64,000 nucleotides of DNA from Deefgea rivuli DSM 18356 (GCF_000620145.1 NZ_KK211083.1:1-64000), one strand, 5' to 3'; shown: positions 18,240-27,462, numbered from the stretch's first letter. Notes: generated from the sequence alone by a model not told the origin. Numbers and translations are program-made.

Positions 18240-19856
18240 TCATAGCTTAAATCGCGTTACTGCTGAGCGTAAATCGCCAGCCAGTAGCTCCAGCGCACGC
18301 ACATTTTCATTCGCGGCGCGCACCGATTCGGCGGACTCTTCCACCATATGCGTAATCCGTTCCACATTCACGGCAAGGCTGCTACTGGCAATACTTTGTT
18401 CCGATGTTGAATTGGCAACATCTCGGATTTTGATTAAGGTTTCCGAAGCGCCACTGCTAATTTCGCGCAGCATGGCCGCGCCACGATCGGCCATTTCTAC
18501 GCTGCGCGACACTTGCGGTTTGGCCTCGTCCATACTCGCCACCACCGACAAAGTATCGGTTTGCACCGCATGCACCATTGTCGTAATTTGCGCCGTCGCC
18601 TGCGTCGTGCGCTCGGCTAATTTGCGAACCTCATCGGCCACTACGGCAAATCCTCGGCCTTGCTCACCGGCACGTGCCGCCTCAATTGCCGCGTTCAGTG
18701 CTAATAAATTAGTTTGATCGGCGATTTCCTTAATCACACCGGCAATGCTATCAATCTCGCGAGAGCGCTCAACCAGCCCGCTAATCAGTACGGAAGCAGT
18801 AGAAATCTGCTCGGAAACTCGTTGAATTTCTCCCGCTGCTTTGCTGACCAAGCCTTCACCTTCATTGGCCAACTCGGCCGAGCGCGAGGAGTTTTCCTCG
18901 GTATCACGCGCGCTTTGCGAAATGTGATCGATGCTGACCGACATTTCCTCAATCGCCGCCGCGCTCGATTGCGTGGCATCAGAGGATTGCCTCGATGCAT
19001 GGTTGATCGATTCCATTTGCTGCGTCAGGCTGCTCGCCGCATGTTTGAGTTCTTCCGCGCCGCGCTGAATCCCCTGAATCATTTCGCGTAAACTGGTTTG
19101 CATACTGGACACCGCACCCAGCAAGCTTTCTGGCTTAAATGCACCTTCTACTTTACGGGCAAGATCGCCTTGCGAAATCGCTACCGCGATCTCTGCCGCA
19201 TAATCGGGCTCGCCACCCAGCTGCCCCAGCAGCTTGCGCACCGTAGACATCAAAATCAGCACGACAATCGCCGAAATCACGAGGCAAATCATCACCTGCC
19301 AGCGGGCGTTTTGCCAAAATCGCGTTTCAGCCTCCGCAAAACTCACGCCATTGCCCACAATCCAATGCCAACGTGGCGTTTGAATCGCCACCGACAGCAG
19401 CTCAACCACCACATCATCGCGCTTGGAACTCCACCAATATTCAGTCAGCGCGCCACCCGATTTTTGCAGCGCTCCCACTGCAATTGCACCGACGCTTTTA
19501 CCTTCTGCATCTTTAAATTCATTAAAACTAGTGCCATGTAATTGCGGATCTAAAGGCGTAGACACAAAGTTCAGCTTGTCATCCACGACATAAACATACT
19601 CGGACTTATGGTATTTGTTTTCCCGCAATAATTGCATTGCGATCGCTTTGGCCTGCTCTTCCGGCATTTTGCCGCTTGCCGCCATTTTTTCTAGTTCAGT
19701 GATCGTGAGGTAGGTGGCGCGCAAAAGCTGTTGGATACGGGCTTTATTGTCTTCGTTGGCCGCTGTTTTCATCGTCGTCAGGCCCACAATCATCACGCTG
19801 ATCAGTGAAACCATCACAAAAATAGAAAACAGCCAAGCTTTGGTCTTGATCGTCAT
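18240..19856 (-). CDS. Methyl-accepting chemotaxis protein with single Cache sensor
   Basis: This inner-membrane chemoreceptor signals to CheA/CheW. The start [13 protein letters not shown] (19856) has AAGGTG upstream. A transmembrane helix (residues ~8-28) is followed by a periplasmic single Cache domain of about 150 residues ([25 protein letters not shown]), a second membrane helix ([15 protein letters not shown]), a HAMP-like linker and a cytoplasmic signalling domain. The hairpin tip reads [20 protein letters not shown]. There is no C-terminal NWETF-like pentapeptide for CheR/CheB docking. Single Cache domains often bind small organic acids; the ligand here is unknown. Confidence 0.93.
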   Translation of the reverse strand: MTIKTKAWLFSIFVMVSLISVMIVGLTTMKTAANEDNKARIQQLLRATYLTITELEKMAASGKMPEEQAKAIAMQLLRENKYHKSEYVYVVDDKLNFVSTPLDPQLHGTSFNEFKDAEGKSVGAIAVGALQKSGGALTEYWWSSKRDDVVVELLSVAIQTPRWHWIVGNGVSFAEAETRFWQNARWQVMICLVISAIVVLILMSTVRKLLGQLGGEPDYAAEIAVAISQGDLARKVEGAFKPESLLGAVSSMQTSLREMIQGIQRGAEELKHAASSLTQQMESINHASRQSSDATQSSAAAIEEMSVSIDHISQSARDTEENSSRSAELANEGEGLVSKAAGEIQRVSEQISTASVLISGLVERSREIDSIAGVIKEIADQTNLLALNAAIEAARAGEQGRGFAVVADEVRKLAERTTQATAQITTMVHAVQTDTLSVVASMDEAKPQVSRSVEMADRGAAMLREISSGASETLIKIRDVANSTSEQSIASSSLAVNVERITHMVEESAESVRAANENVRALELLAGDLRSAVTRFKL

Positions 19857-20017
19857 CGCTACACCTTGCAGATAAAAATTGGATGGATTCAGCATAAGCA
19901 GCAGATCTCGTCAGCGCCAGTCTTTGTCAGCGTAGTTTTAGCCCTTGTTTGATTTTTTTCAGACGATGCAATTCTCACGGCTCAAGTCATGCAAAGCGCT
20001 TTGTGTACTGATTATTT

Positions 20018-20065
20018 GGGTATATGAATGAAAGCTTTTATTAATAAAGGCTACAGAGCAATACC
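20018..20065. repeat. GTATTGC palindromic element, copy 3
   Basis: GGGTATATGAATG (20018 on) pairs imperfectly with CAGAGCAATACC (ending 20065). It sits between the chemoreceptor and transglutaminase-like genes, in a 290-base gap. Confidence 0.6.
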
Positions 20066-20146
20066 AGTAGGTATAGGTTGGTAAGCTGGTAGTGAGCGCA
20101 GTAAACCGAATATCACTATTGCAAACGGCTAAATGCGCTTCTGTTT

Positions 20147-20767
20147 TTAAATTTCAGCAGCAGCGGGGACGAAAGGTAAGGGGCTCAATGTCGGTGGCAA
20201 TAAATCGATAGGCAGCCAACGAAATTGCGAGGCTTGCTTTAAGCCTGCTAAAGCTGCGACCAGCTCTGGCCATGGCGCGGCGTAAATATCGGGGTATAGG
20301 CATTCGCCAGGCATCGTATGGGCAAATGCCAAATTGTCCTGCCCCACAGTAAATTGCGCATCAATGCCGGGTTTATTGCCGCGTGGATCGCAGCGCGTCC
20401 ACGCGCCATTCAGCCAAACAGCAACAAGGCCATGTAGGCAAAACGGCGGATTCGTGCCAGCGAAAGTCAGCCTTTGATAACACAAGCCCGCCGCAATGCC
20501 GTTGGCGCGTAAGAGCGCGACTAAAAGATGGCTTTTGCCATAGCAAAAACTGGTTCCCAGTGCGAGCACATCCGATGCAATGCAGCTTACTTCGTCACGC
20601 CCAGCATCCAGACAATGGGCGATTTCATCGCGTACCCAGTTAAAGCATTCCAGCGCAGTTTGGCTGGGCGTGGCAGCGCGTAAACGCTGTGCCAATTGCT
20701 GAATATGCGGATGCGAAGCATCAATCACGTCGCAAGCACCTAGATATGGGGCAATATGATTTGGCAT
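20147..20767 (-). CDS. Transglutaminase-like cysteine protease-fold protein
   Basis: A 206-residue protein with a transglutaminase-like core. The triad is visible: Cys in GTSFCYGKSHLLVALLRANG, His in PFCLHGLVAVW and Asp in TRCDPRGN. There is no signal peptide, so the protein is cytosolic. Bacterial members cleave or cross-link peptides, and the substrate cannot be inferred. I take the ATG at 20767 (a GTG one codon upstream is also open). A 57-residue ORF ends 37 bases upstream, and the two are probably co-transcribed. Confidence 0.85.
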   Translation of the reverse strand: MPNHIAPYLGACDVIDASHPHIQQLAQRLRAATPSQTALECFNWVRDEIAHCLDAGRDEVSCIASDVLALGTSFCYGKSHLLVALLRANGIAAGLCYQRLTFAGTNPPFCLHGLVAVWLNGAWTRCDPRGNKPGIDAQFTVGQDNLAFAHTMPGECLYPDIYAAPWPELVAALAGLKQASQFRWLPIDLLPPTLSPLPFVPAAAEI

Positions 20768-20804
20768 CACAAGATCCCTATTAGCTTTATTTTCAGAACA
20801 AAGC

Positions 20805-20978
20805 TCAGCGTCGCCACTGATCGCGGATCTGTTCTAGCGTTTCGCCTTCATCGCGACACATCGCGCGGCGGCGGGTTTCAAAACTTCGCCACCAATCGGC
20901 CTGATTTCGTGAGAATGGGTCGTAATTAGATTGATTTTCGGCTAAAAGCTCCCACAATCGACACAGCCAGCACCACAT
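20805..20978 (-). CDS. Small Trp/Arg-rich protein, 57 residues
   Basis: A short ORF starting ATG at 20978 with a strong ribosome binding site (GAGGTG) 7 bases upstream and a stop at 20805. The product begins MWCWLCRLWELLAEN and contains DWWRSFETRRRAMCRDEGET; it is rich in Trp, Arg and Glu, with three Cys. No membrane segment is seen. It lies 37 bases before the transglutaminase-like gene on the same strand, so the pair looks like an operon. I do not recognise the family; the ribosome binding site and codon pattern are the main support. Confidence 0.6.
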   Translation of the reverse strand: MWCWLCRLWELLAENQSNYDPFSRNQADWWRSFETRRRAMCRDEGETLEQIRDQWRR

Positions 20979-21069
20979 AACGCACCTCGATAAATTTACC
21001 CCATGGCGCTATCCTATGTGCATAATTGACGCTTGATTAGCCATCAAAAGCAAAACGGACTGTTCTCGT

Positions 21070-21981
21070 ATGAAAACAAAACTGCTTCCCGAAGCCTTAT
21101 TGGCTTTTGAATCTCTGGCGCGTTTAGGTAGCTTTACTGCTGCCGCGCTGGAACTCGCTTGCGCCAAAAGTCATGTCAGCCAATTAATCAGCCAGCTTGA
21201 AAGTGAGCTAGCCAGTGTTTTATTGCTGCGCAGTACGCGGCGGATTTCGCTGACTGAGTCGGGGCAAAAATTGCTGCCGCATGCGGTGGCATTGCGCGAA
21301 TTATTGGGGCAAGTTCGGCTGGATATTGAAGACACGCAGCAGCATATCGAGGGCGAATTACTAATCAGCACCACGCCATCAATGGCGCAGTATGTGGTTG
21401 GCCCCTTGATGGCGCAGTTTACGAAAGTTCAGCCTAAATTGCGGATCCGCGTCGATGCCATCAGCCGTTTTCAAGATCCAGTGGTCGAAAACGTTGATTT
21501 TTGCATTCGTGTTGGCAAGGTCGGTGATGAGCGTTTGGTCGGGAAACTGCTCGGTCATTCGCTCGATAAACTCTATGCATCACCTGCGTATCTGAATCAA
21601 GCACCGCCGCTGCGCGAACCCGCCGATTTGGCGCTACACGATATTTTGCTCAGCGATGATTACCAAGCAACGCGGCAATGGCAAATGCGCACCAGCAGCG
21701 AGCGCGTTACCGTCGATTTGCAGCCCGTACTGTGCAGCAATAATAATCCGACGCTGGCAATGAGCGCTGTGGCGGGCTACGGTATTGCCTTATTGCCCGA
21801 GTTTGTCGGCGATAGCTATTGCCAATTGGGTTTGTTGCAAGCCGTGCTGCCTGAATGGTATGAAAAGCCGACGCCGGTGTATTTAGTCTTCCCGCACCGC
21901 GCCGCGATGCCGCGCAAATATCGTGCGTTTATTGATTTTATTCAACCTGCGCTGCAAGCGCGTTTGTCGCAAGACTTATAG
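21070..21981 (+). CDS. LysR-family transcriptional regulator
   Basis: A 303-residue DNA-binding regulator. The N-terminal winged helix-turn-helix is clear (LLAFESLARLGSFTAAALEL, then SHVSQLISQLESEL), followed by a periplasmic-binding-like effector domain (GELLISTTPSMAQYVVGPLM, YGIALLPEFV). It is of the subtype with VENVDFCIRVG (CrgA/AaeR-like). The transglutaminase pair is divergent upstream, with about 90 bases between, so LysR may regulate that pair. The solute-binding protein gene follows on the same strand after 124 bases. No operator was identified. Confidence 0.93.
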   Translation: MKTKLLPEALLAFESLARLGSFTAAALELACAKSHVSQLISQLESELASVLLLRSTRRISLTESGQKLLPHAVALRELLGQVRLDIEDTQQHIEGELLISTTPSMAQYVVGPLMAQFTKVQPKLRIRVDAISRFQDPVVENVDFCIRVGKVGDERLVGKLLGHSLDKLYASPAYLNQAPPLREPADLALHDILLSDDYQATRQWQMRTSSERVTVDLQPVLCSNNNPTLAMSAVAGYGIALLPEFVGDSYCQLGLLQAVLPEWYEKPTPVYLVFPHRAAMPRKYRAFIDFIQPALQARLSQDL

Positions 21982-22105
21982 CCCGCTATCACACAACGTA
22001 AAGCTATGCGTATCGCACCGTTTAAGCACTAAAACTTACGTTTTTTACTGCATCGAGATCACAGCACGACCTATCGTTAAGCCAACTTCCTCGCGGGTGA
22101 AGATT

Positions 22106-22852
22106 ATGTTTAAGGCTTTTCGTTGGATCTGGCTGCTTTTGCTCGGTAGCGCTTTTTGGCTGCCCAGCCATGCCGCCGAAGTGCTGATATTTTCAGACGA
22201 TGAATATCCACCAATTATGTATAAAGATGCACAAGGTCAAGCGCGCGGCATCATGGTGGATGCGATTCGAAATTTTGAGAAACTGAGCGGCAAGAAAGTA
22301 AAGCTAGAGCTGCTCTCATGGCGGCGCGCCTATGAATACGGCGTAAAAGGCAAGGGCGGCTTAATTGGCTTGTCTAAAACTAAAGAGCGACAGGCGATTT
22401 TTGATTATTCTGACGTCATTTTTGAAGACAATATTTATCTAATAGCGCGCCGTGATAAAGAGTTTGAATTTAAAACATTAGCCGATTTGAAAGGTAAACT
22501 CATTGGCATGCACCTTGGCGCTAGCTATGGCGAAAGCGTCGACAGCGCCATTAAACAAGGTGTTTTTCAATCGGATCTCAGCACTACGGATGTGTTTCGC
22601 CTTAAAAAATTACTCCGTGGCCGACTCGATGCCGCCGTGGTGAGCCACGGTTTAGTCGGCCTCACCGCCATTCTTCATGAAGATCCTGAACTGATGGCGC
22701 ATAAAAATGAGTTTGTCATCCTGCCAGTCCCCTTAGTGCGCGACCCATTACATTTAGGCTTTGCAAAAAGCTTAGGTATGACCGAGTTCTTGAACGAATT
22801 TAATCAGAGCTTAAAAGCCAATAAAACGCCATTAAGCGTTAAAATAGATTGA
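22106..22852 (+). CDS. Periplasmic solute-binding protein (family 3)
   Basis: A 248-residue protein with a Sec signal peptide (MFKAFRWIWLLLLGSAFWLP, cleavage near SHA-AEV) and a family 3 amino-acid-type binding fold (DEYPPIMYKDAQGQARGIMV, LADLKGKLIGMHLGASYGES). I place the start at 22106 after GCGGGTGAAG; the open frame upstream overlaps the LysR gene. No ABC permease or ATPase is nearby, so it may be an orphan binding protein that feeds another transporter or a sensor. The stop is one base from a palindromic element. Confidence 0.85.
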   Translation: MFKAFRWIWLLLLGSAFWLPSHAAEVLIFSDDEYPPIMYKDAQGQARGIMVDAIRNFEKLSGKKVKLELLSWRRAYEYGVKGKGGLIGLSKTKERQAIFDYSDVIFEDNIYLIARRDKEFEFKTLADLKGKLIGMHLGASYGESVDSAIKQGVFQSDLSTTDVFRLKKLLRGRLDAAVVSHGLVGLTAILHEDPELMAHKNEFVILPVPLVRDPLHLGFAKSLGMTEFLNEFNQSLKANKTPLSVKID

Positions 22853-22853
22853 T

Positions 22854-22902
22854 GGGTATTAGGATCTATATATTTATATATAAAGCTTTCATGCAGATAC
22901 CC
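22854..22902. repeat. GTATTGC palindromic element, copy 4, filling a convergent gap
   Basis: GGGTAT (22854-22859) and ATACCC (22897-22902) bound a 49-bp palindrome with AT-rich centre. It occupies the whole space between the stop of the solute-binding gene (22852) and the stop of corA (22903). It is the only candidate terminator for both genes. Confidence 0.75.
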
Positions 22903-23865
22903 CTACAGCCAGCCCTTGCGTTTAAAGAACCAATACGGTGCAATGCCGGAAGCAATCATGAGTACTAAAGCGGCGGGGTAGCCCCAGTTTTCGGTCAGTT
23001 CGGGCATGTGCGAGAAATTCATGCCGTAGATCGATGCGACTAAAGTCGGCGGCAGAAATACCACGCTGGCGATTGAGAAAATCTTGATGATTTTATTCTG
23101 CGCCAGATTAATCAAACCCATCACCGCGTCCATCAAGAAGTTAATCTTATCGAACAAAAACGCGCTGTGATTATTCAGCGATTCCAAATCGCGCAGTACT
23201 TCGCGCAGATCGCCTTCTTGCGCCGTCGCCAGCACTTTGGAGCGTAATAAAAACGATAGCGCGCGGCGCGTATCCATTAAATCCAAGCGTACTTTACCGT
23301 TAATGTCTTCGTGCCCCGCCAATTCGGCCAAAGCTTGCCCCATCAATTCATCGGTCATTTCAGCACTGCGATCGAGTACGCGGCGGCTCACGCCATCGAG
23401 CTTGGTGTAAATTTCTTCGAGCACATCAGCGTCGTATTCGACCGCCGCATCGTAAATCGACAGCAGGATTTCCTGCGCCGTCGACACAAAGCCCGGCTGC
23501 ACGCGTGCGCGCAGGCGGAACAAGCGAAACACCGCGAGTTCTTCTTGGCGTATGGTGAGCAAACGGCCTTGATTCAGCAAAAACGATACGGTGACGTTGC
23601 TGTATTCATCATTGTCGTGCGACAGAAAAAACGAGCTGATATGCACGCCATTTTCGTCGATATAGCAGCGCGCCGATTCTTCCAAATCTTTGACTTCTTC
23701 GTCTTCGGGCAGCTCCAAATGAAACACCTGCTGCACCAATTCACGCTCGGTATCAGTCGGATCGACCATATCGACCCACAGCACTTCGGGGCGCGACAAA
23801 TCATCCGGCACGAGTGCTGGCACTTGAATCAAACGGCCTGCAGAAAGGACAAAGGCGTTAAGCAT
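22903..23865 (-). CDS. corA: Magnesium/cobalt channel CorA
   Basis: A pentameric inner-membrane Mg2+ channel. The 320-residue product has a long cytosolic N-terminal domain, the stalk helix (YDAAVEYDADVLEEIYTKLD), and two C-terminal transmembrane helices. The first is preceded by IFSIASVVFLPPTLVASIYG and the selectivity motif GMNF (YGMNFSHMPEL). The C-terminus is basic (FFKRKGWL), as usual. It is monocistronic and convergent with the solute-binding gene. Confidence 0.95.
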   Translation of the reverse strand: MLNAFVLSAGRLIQVPALVPDDLSRPEVLWVDMVDPTDTERELVQQVFHLELPEDEEVKDLEESARCYIDENGVHISSFFLSHDNDEYSNVTVSFLLNQGRLLTIRQEELAVFRLFRLRARVQPGFVSTAQEILLSIYDAAVEYDADVLEEIYTKLDGVSRRVLDRSAEMTDELMGQALAELAGHEDINGKVRLDLMDTRRALSFLLRSKVLATAQEGDLREVLRDLESLNNHSAFLFDKINFLMDAVMGLINLAQNKIIKIFSIASVVFLPPTLVASIYGMNFSHMPELTENWGYPAALVLMIASGIAPYWFFKRKGWL

Positions 23866-23960
23866 AGGAAAGCCTGTAAAAGTAAGGGCGCAAGAGCAAT
23901 AAGCGCGCGATTATACGCCGCAAAAAATCCCGCCGCACTATGGAGCCTACTCTCGTTTTT

Positions 23961-24055
23961 GTCATTCCGGCGAAGACTGCTACCCAGAGCGACCATCCCC
24001 ATTACAGCTGGATTCTAGCCTTGCTTTTAGCTACGCAGAGCGCCGCCGGAATGAC
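23961..24055. repeat. Palindromic repeat with GTCATTCCGGCG ends
   Basis: Perfect 12-base inverted ends GTCATTCCGGCG (23961-23972) and CGCCGGAATGAC (24044-24055) around a diverged interior. It is similar in style to the GTCATTCCCGCG repeat at 58437-58553. It lies between corA and the FecR gene. Confidence 0.7.
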
Positions 24056-24086
24056 GATTCCGGCCATTCATGATTGAAGTTTTGCA

Positions 24087-24779
24087 CTAATAACGCGAGC
24101 GCGATGTGCCGTAGTTTTTCAAAAATGGCGGCACGCGTCCGACGAGCGCTTCAAGCATGCTTAATTCGGCATCACTGTGATTCATCGGCACGCTGGCCTC
24201 CATTAAAGGTCGATTTATATCGGCATAAATCCACAGCGGTTTTTCGTGATGTTGCGTTGTTTGCGTAAATGCTTGATTGGCTTGCGCAGTGGGCGTGTAC
24301 TTCGCCGTACCATAGCAAAGGCAAACATAAGTTTTATCGGCCTCGGCCTCGATATACACCGCAGTGCCACGAATGCCTAGCGTGACGGTTGGTGTCTCGA
24401 TTTGCGTCTCGCCTTTGGCAAATACCGCCAGCAGCCGCCCAGAAACCACGCGCAGCAATTGCGTAAAGCCACTTCCGCTTGCCGTTTCCAAGCGAATCTG
24501 GCTCCCAGCGCGCTGCAAATACGCATCTTTGCCGACAATAAATACCACCTCAGCATCAGCAAAAGTTTCCAGCGCATCGCCCATCTTCACCAATTGCCCA
24601 ACGCTGGCGGGCTGGCCATTCAGATGCACTTTGCCTTTGAGCCGCACAATGCCTGTTTCTTGCTTTGCGGCAAAAGCATCACGCCAACAAATGCTATTAC
24701 CCAATACCAAGGCTGCGGCTAAGCGTTGCAGAAGCTGGCGACGAGAATAATCAGCGGGGCGGTAAATTGGATTGTTCAT
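24087..24779 (-). CDS. FecR-domain periplasmic protein with Tat-like signal
   Basis: The product has 230 residues from MNNPIYRPADYSRRQLLQRL. The SRRQLLQ motif and following hydrophobic stretch resemble a twin-arginine export signal. The mature part is a FecR domain (KVHLNGQPASVGQLVKMGDA, VVSGRLLAVFAKGE, TPTVTLGIRGTAVYIEAE). The family transmits or scaffolds surface signals. It follows the CHASE2 cyclase gene on the same strand, a pairing seen in many proteobacteria; the two may sense together. A dispersed repeat separates them (about 290 bases), so co-transcription is uncertain. Confidence 0.85.
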   Translation of the reverse strand: MNNPIYRPADYSRRQLLQRLAAALVLGNSICWRDAFAAKQETGIVRLKGKVHLNGQPASVGQLVKMGDALETFADAEVVFIVGKDAYLQRAGSQIRLETASGSGFTQLLRVVSGRLLAVFAKGETQIETPTVTLGIRGTAVYIEAEADKTYVCLCYGTAKYTPTAQANQAFTQTTQHHEKPLWIYADINRPLMEASVPMNHSDAELSMLEALVGRVPPFLKNYGTSRSRY

Positions 24780-24851
24780 TGCGAAGACTCCAGATTGCAT
24801 TGATCAAAAATACTTATCTTTTAAGTGCCTATGGCACGGTGTTTTACAGTC

Positions 24852-25037
24852 GCAATCCGCGACGAGGACTCACTTTCTTTGCTTCGCCAAAGAAAGTAAG
24901 CAAAGAAAGGCGACCCGAGCGCGCATCGGTCCCCGATGCCCTCGATCGATCGTGAGCCAAACGATAAAGCTGTTTGTCTCTCTCCTCACTCGGTGCGCTT
25001 GGACGGGATTTTAAGCCCCAGCCCAATCATCGCGACT
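24852..25037. repeat. Dispersed repeat with AAAGAAAGTAAGCAAAG core, copy 1
   Basis: The block CTTTGCTTCGCCAAAGAAAG, GTAAGCAAAGAAAGGC, GATGCCCTCG and GGATTTTAAGCCCCAGCCCA recurs in the same order and orientation at about 39030-39265 with differing interior. The first part forms a hairpin (CTTTCTTTGCTTCGCCAAAG). An ORF through it (24844-25026) is an artefact of the repeat. Confidence 0.7.
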
Positions 25038-25070
25038 AGGCATTAGTGGGTATATAGACCACCACATGAG

Positions 25071-27248
25071 CTATTTGCGATCAAACCCATACACGCCATC
25101 CCAATCGGCGGGTGGGGGCGATTGGCGGTGCTGCGAGATTCGTTCTTGGTATAACTGCACGAGTATTTTGTTATCTAGGGTATTGAGCGCTAGCTCTGCA
25201 TTAGCAAAGTCTAGCGAGCGATACATCGCTAAAAATTTTCCCATCAATTCCGCCTGCGGCAACTCAGATTCTAAAATCGGTTTGTACAGCGTTACCGCCG
25301 TCTGCTTGCCCAACACGCGTACGCGGTCGATTTCCATATAGTGAAACTCGGGCGCAGCGTTTTTCGTCGCTTCGCCGACCAACACGCCGACGCCGTAGAT
25401 TTTGGTCAGGCTCTCAATCCGTGCCGCCAAATTCACCGTATCGCCCAGCGCCGTGTAGCTCATCCGGTATTTAGACCCCATATCGCCGACGTTCGCGACA
25501 CCGGTGTTGATGCCGATGCCGACCGCAATCGCTGGCCAGCCGCGTTGCTGCAATTCTGGATTAAGCCGCGCCAGCATCGCCTGAATTTCCAGCGCCGCCG
25601 TCACCGCATGCCGCGCATGTTGCGCGTCGTCCACTGGCGCGCCCCAAAATGCCATCACGCAATCGCCGATGTATTTATCAATCGTGCCAGCCTGATAATC
25701 CGCGCCTGCGCCTTGCCGAATCACCGTCGAAATCGCCGTCAGAAATTCATTCATAAACGCCGCCAGCTCCGCGGCATCCATGCCTTCGGAAATACTGGTA
25801 AAACCACGCACATCGGTGAATAAAACGCTTAACTCGCGGCTTTGGCCTTGCATGCTGTAGCTCGCGGGCGATGCGCTCATTTTATCGACCAGCTCGGGTA
25901 CGACATACTGGCCGAACAGCTCGGTGAGCTGCTGTTTGTCCCGCGTTTGCTGAAAATAAGCACAAATCATGTGGATAAAATACAGCAGAAGAATTAATAA
26001 AACGCTGCTGCTCAGCGCCATATTCAAACCTTGCTCGCGCCATAAATAGGCATTAATGCCGACTACCAAAGCCAAAATCAGCACAGTCGCCAGCGTGGCG
26101 CGCAGTGGTGCATTTCGCTTGAGCAAGAGTAGCAATAATCCCGAAATCGCCAGTAATTGCAGCAATTCTGCGGCGCGCAAATAGTCGGGTCTATGCAATA
26201 ACGTGCCGTCGAGCAAGCCCGACAGCAAATTGGCGTGCACTTCAACACCGGGGAAACCTTCGCCCATCGGCGTCGTGCGTAAATCATTCAGTCCCGGCGC
26301 ACTGGTGCCGAGCAAGACGATTTTGTCCTGCAATTGCGCGGGCGGGATTTTCTGGCTCAGCACATCGGCGGCGGATAGATAGGTATACGTTTGCGCGCCG
26401 CCACGAAACGGCACTAAAGCCCGTGCCGCCTCATCGGTCGCCAACATGCGATCACCAAGCCGAATGCCTTCGATGATGCCTGCCGCGCCATCGTCAACAA
26501 CGATGGGCATGGGCGGTGGTACATCTTGCGCGATCTGAGCTAAAGCCAGCGCCAGCGCCGGATACACCGCGCCCTGAATATTCACAACCAGCGGAATCCG
26601 CCGACTGATGCCATCACCATCGCTAACCGGCACAAAATGCCCACCTGCCACGTGGCTCAGTTGCGGCAAATTCGCGCCAAAATGACTACCGCCGTGAAAG
26701 CGATGGGCGAGTGCGCTCCAATCTGTTGCAGCCAACGCGGGTGGTAATACGCCGCTAGAAACGCCGTGCTCACCAAAATAAAAACCGGTGACAATCCGCC
26801 GATTTTCTAGCGATTTCGCCAGTTGCGCGTCGTAATCAAGTTGCGGCTGCAAGCGCTGTAATGTTTGCAGAAAAGCCGGATTGTTTTTCAATTCACTGCT
26901 CGCCAATGCATTTAGCACCGGCAAACCGCTGCTGGTATCTGGCTCAGCAAACACCAGATCAAAACCCAGCGCGCGAACGTGATAGTGATCGAACAGCGTA
27001 TCGACCAAGCTGGCAACGCGATTACGCGGCCACGGCCAGCGCCCCAACGCAGCGAGGCTGGCCTCATCAATATCAACAATAACAATGCGCGGATCGGGCA
27101 GCTTGGGCGCAATCAGCCGCATTCGCCAGTCGTAGCTCAAGGTATCCAGCGTTTTTAATGCAGGTATCGCCACCCAGCCCAAGCTATGCAAGAGCAGCAG
27201 CGCAATACATAGCAGGGATAAAATACGGGGAAGATGACGGCGTAGCAT
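25071..27248 (-). CDS. CHASE2-domain class III adenylate/guanylate cyclase
   Basis: A membrane cyclase making cAMP or cGMP. Residues ~35-330 form an extracytoplasmic CHASE2 sensor (TLDTLSYDWRMRLIAPKLPD, IVIVDIDEASLAALGRWPW). Three membrane helices follow (LLQLLAISGLLLLLL; ATVLILALVVGINAYLW; SVLLILLLYFIHMICAYF). The catalytic domain holds both metal aspartates (LFTDVRGFTSIS and DKYIGDCVMAFWGAP) and the transition-state Asn/Arg region (TALGDTVNLAARIE). I use the ATG at 27248; a TTG 6 codons earlier is possible. Nucleotide choice is not certain from sequence. A FecR gene lies downstream. Confidence 0.92.
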   Translation of the reverse strand: MLRRHLPRILSLLCIALLLLHSLGWVAIPALKTLDTLSYDWRMRLIAPKLPDPRIVIVDIDEASLAALGRWPWPRNRVASLVDTLFDHYHVRALGFDLVFAEPDTSSGLPVLNALASSELKNNPAFLQTLQRLQPQLDYDAQLAKSLENRRIVTGFYFGEHGVSSGVLPPALAATDWSALAHRFHGGSHFGANLPQLSHVAGGHFVPVSDGDGISRRIPLVVNIQGAVYPALALALAQIAQDVPPPMPIVVDDGAAGIIEGIRLGDRMLATDEAARALVPFRGGAQTYTYLSAADVLSQKIPPAQLQDKIVLLGTSAPGLNDLRTTPMGEGFPGVEVHANLLSGLLDGTLLHRPDYLRAAELLQLLAISGLLLLLLKRNAPLRATLATVLILALVVGINAYLWREQGLNMALSSSVLLILLLYFIHMICAYFQQTRDKQQLTELFGQYVVPELVDKMSASPASYSMQGQSRELSVLFTDVRGFTSISEGMDAAELAAFMNEFLTAISTVIRQGAGADYQAGTIDKYIGDCVMAFWGAPVDDAQHARHAVTAALEIQAMLARLNPELQQRGWPAIAVGIGINTGVANVGDMGSKYRMSYTALGDTVNLAARIESLTKIYGVGVLVGEATKNAAPEFHYMEIDRVRVLGKQTAVTLYKPILESELPQAELMGKFLAMYRSLDFANAELALNTLDNKILVQLYQERISQHRQSPPPADWDGVYGFDRK

Positions 27249-27290
27249 GATCGCAGACTCAAACAAGAAGCTTCACTCTAGCAGCCGCCG
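27247..27290 (+). repeat. Direct repeat at cyclase start, left copy
   Basis: ATGATCGCAGACTCAAACAA followed by GAAGCTTCACTCTAGC and CCGCCG. About 41 of these bases recur at 28207-28247 with few changes. The two copies flank the DUF1428 gene and several palindromes. Confidence 0.7.
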
Positions 27291-27373
27291 TCACATCGCG
27301 CCGAAGCGCCAGCGCAACCTATCATCAGCCACTCCGCCCAATTGCTGACACAAAAACCAAAATTCAAATCAGT

Positions 27374-27379
27374 TATAAT
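27374..27379 (+). promoter_or_regulatory. Possible -10 box of the DUF1428 gene
   Basis: A perfect TATAAT lies 84 bases before the DUF1428 start codon. No good -35 sits at the correct distance, so this is only a candidate. Confidence 0.35.
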
Positions 27380-27462
27380 TCAGCCTCGGCCGTCGCTACG
27401 CGTTCCAACTCGCCTTGCGCCGCTGAAAAACAGACTGATCAATTCACGCCAAGGAGCAAGAA

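Noticed and set aside
24844-25026. A 60-codon ORF (LTFFGEAKKVS type)
   Set aside because: It is a translation of a dispersed repeat, not a gene.
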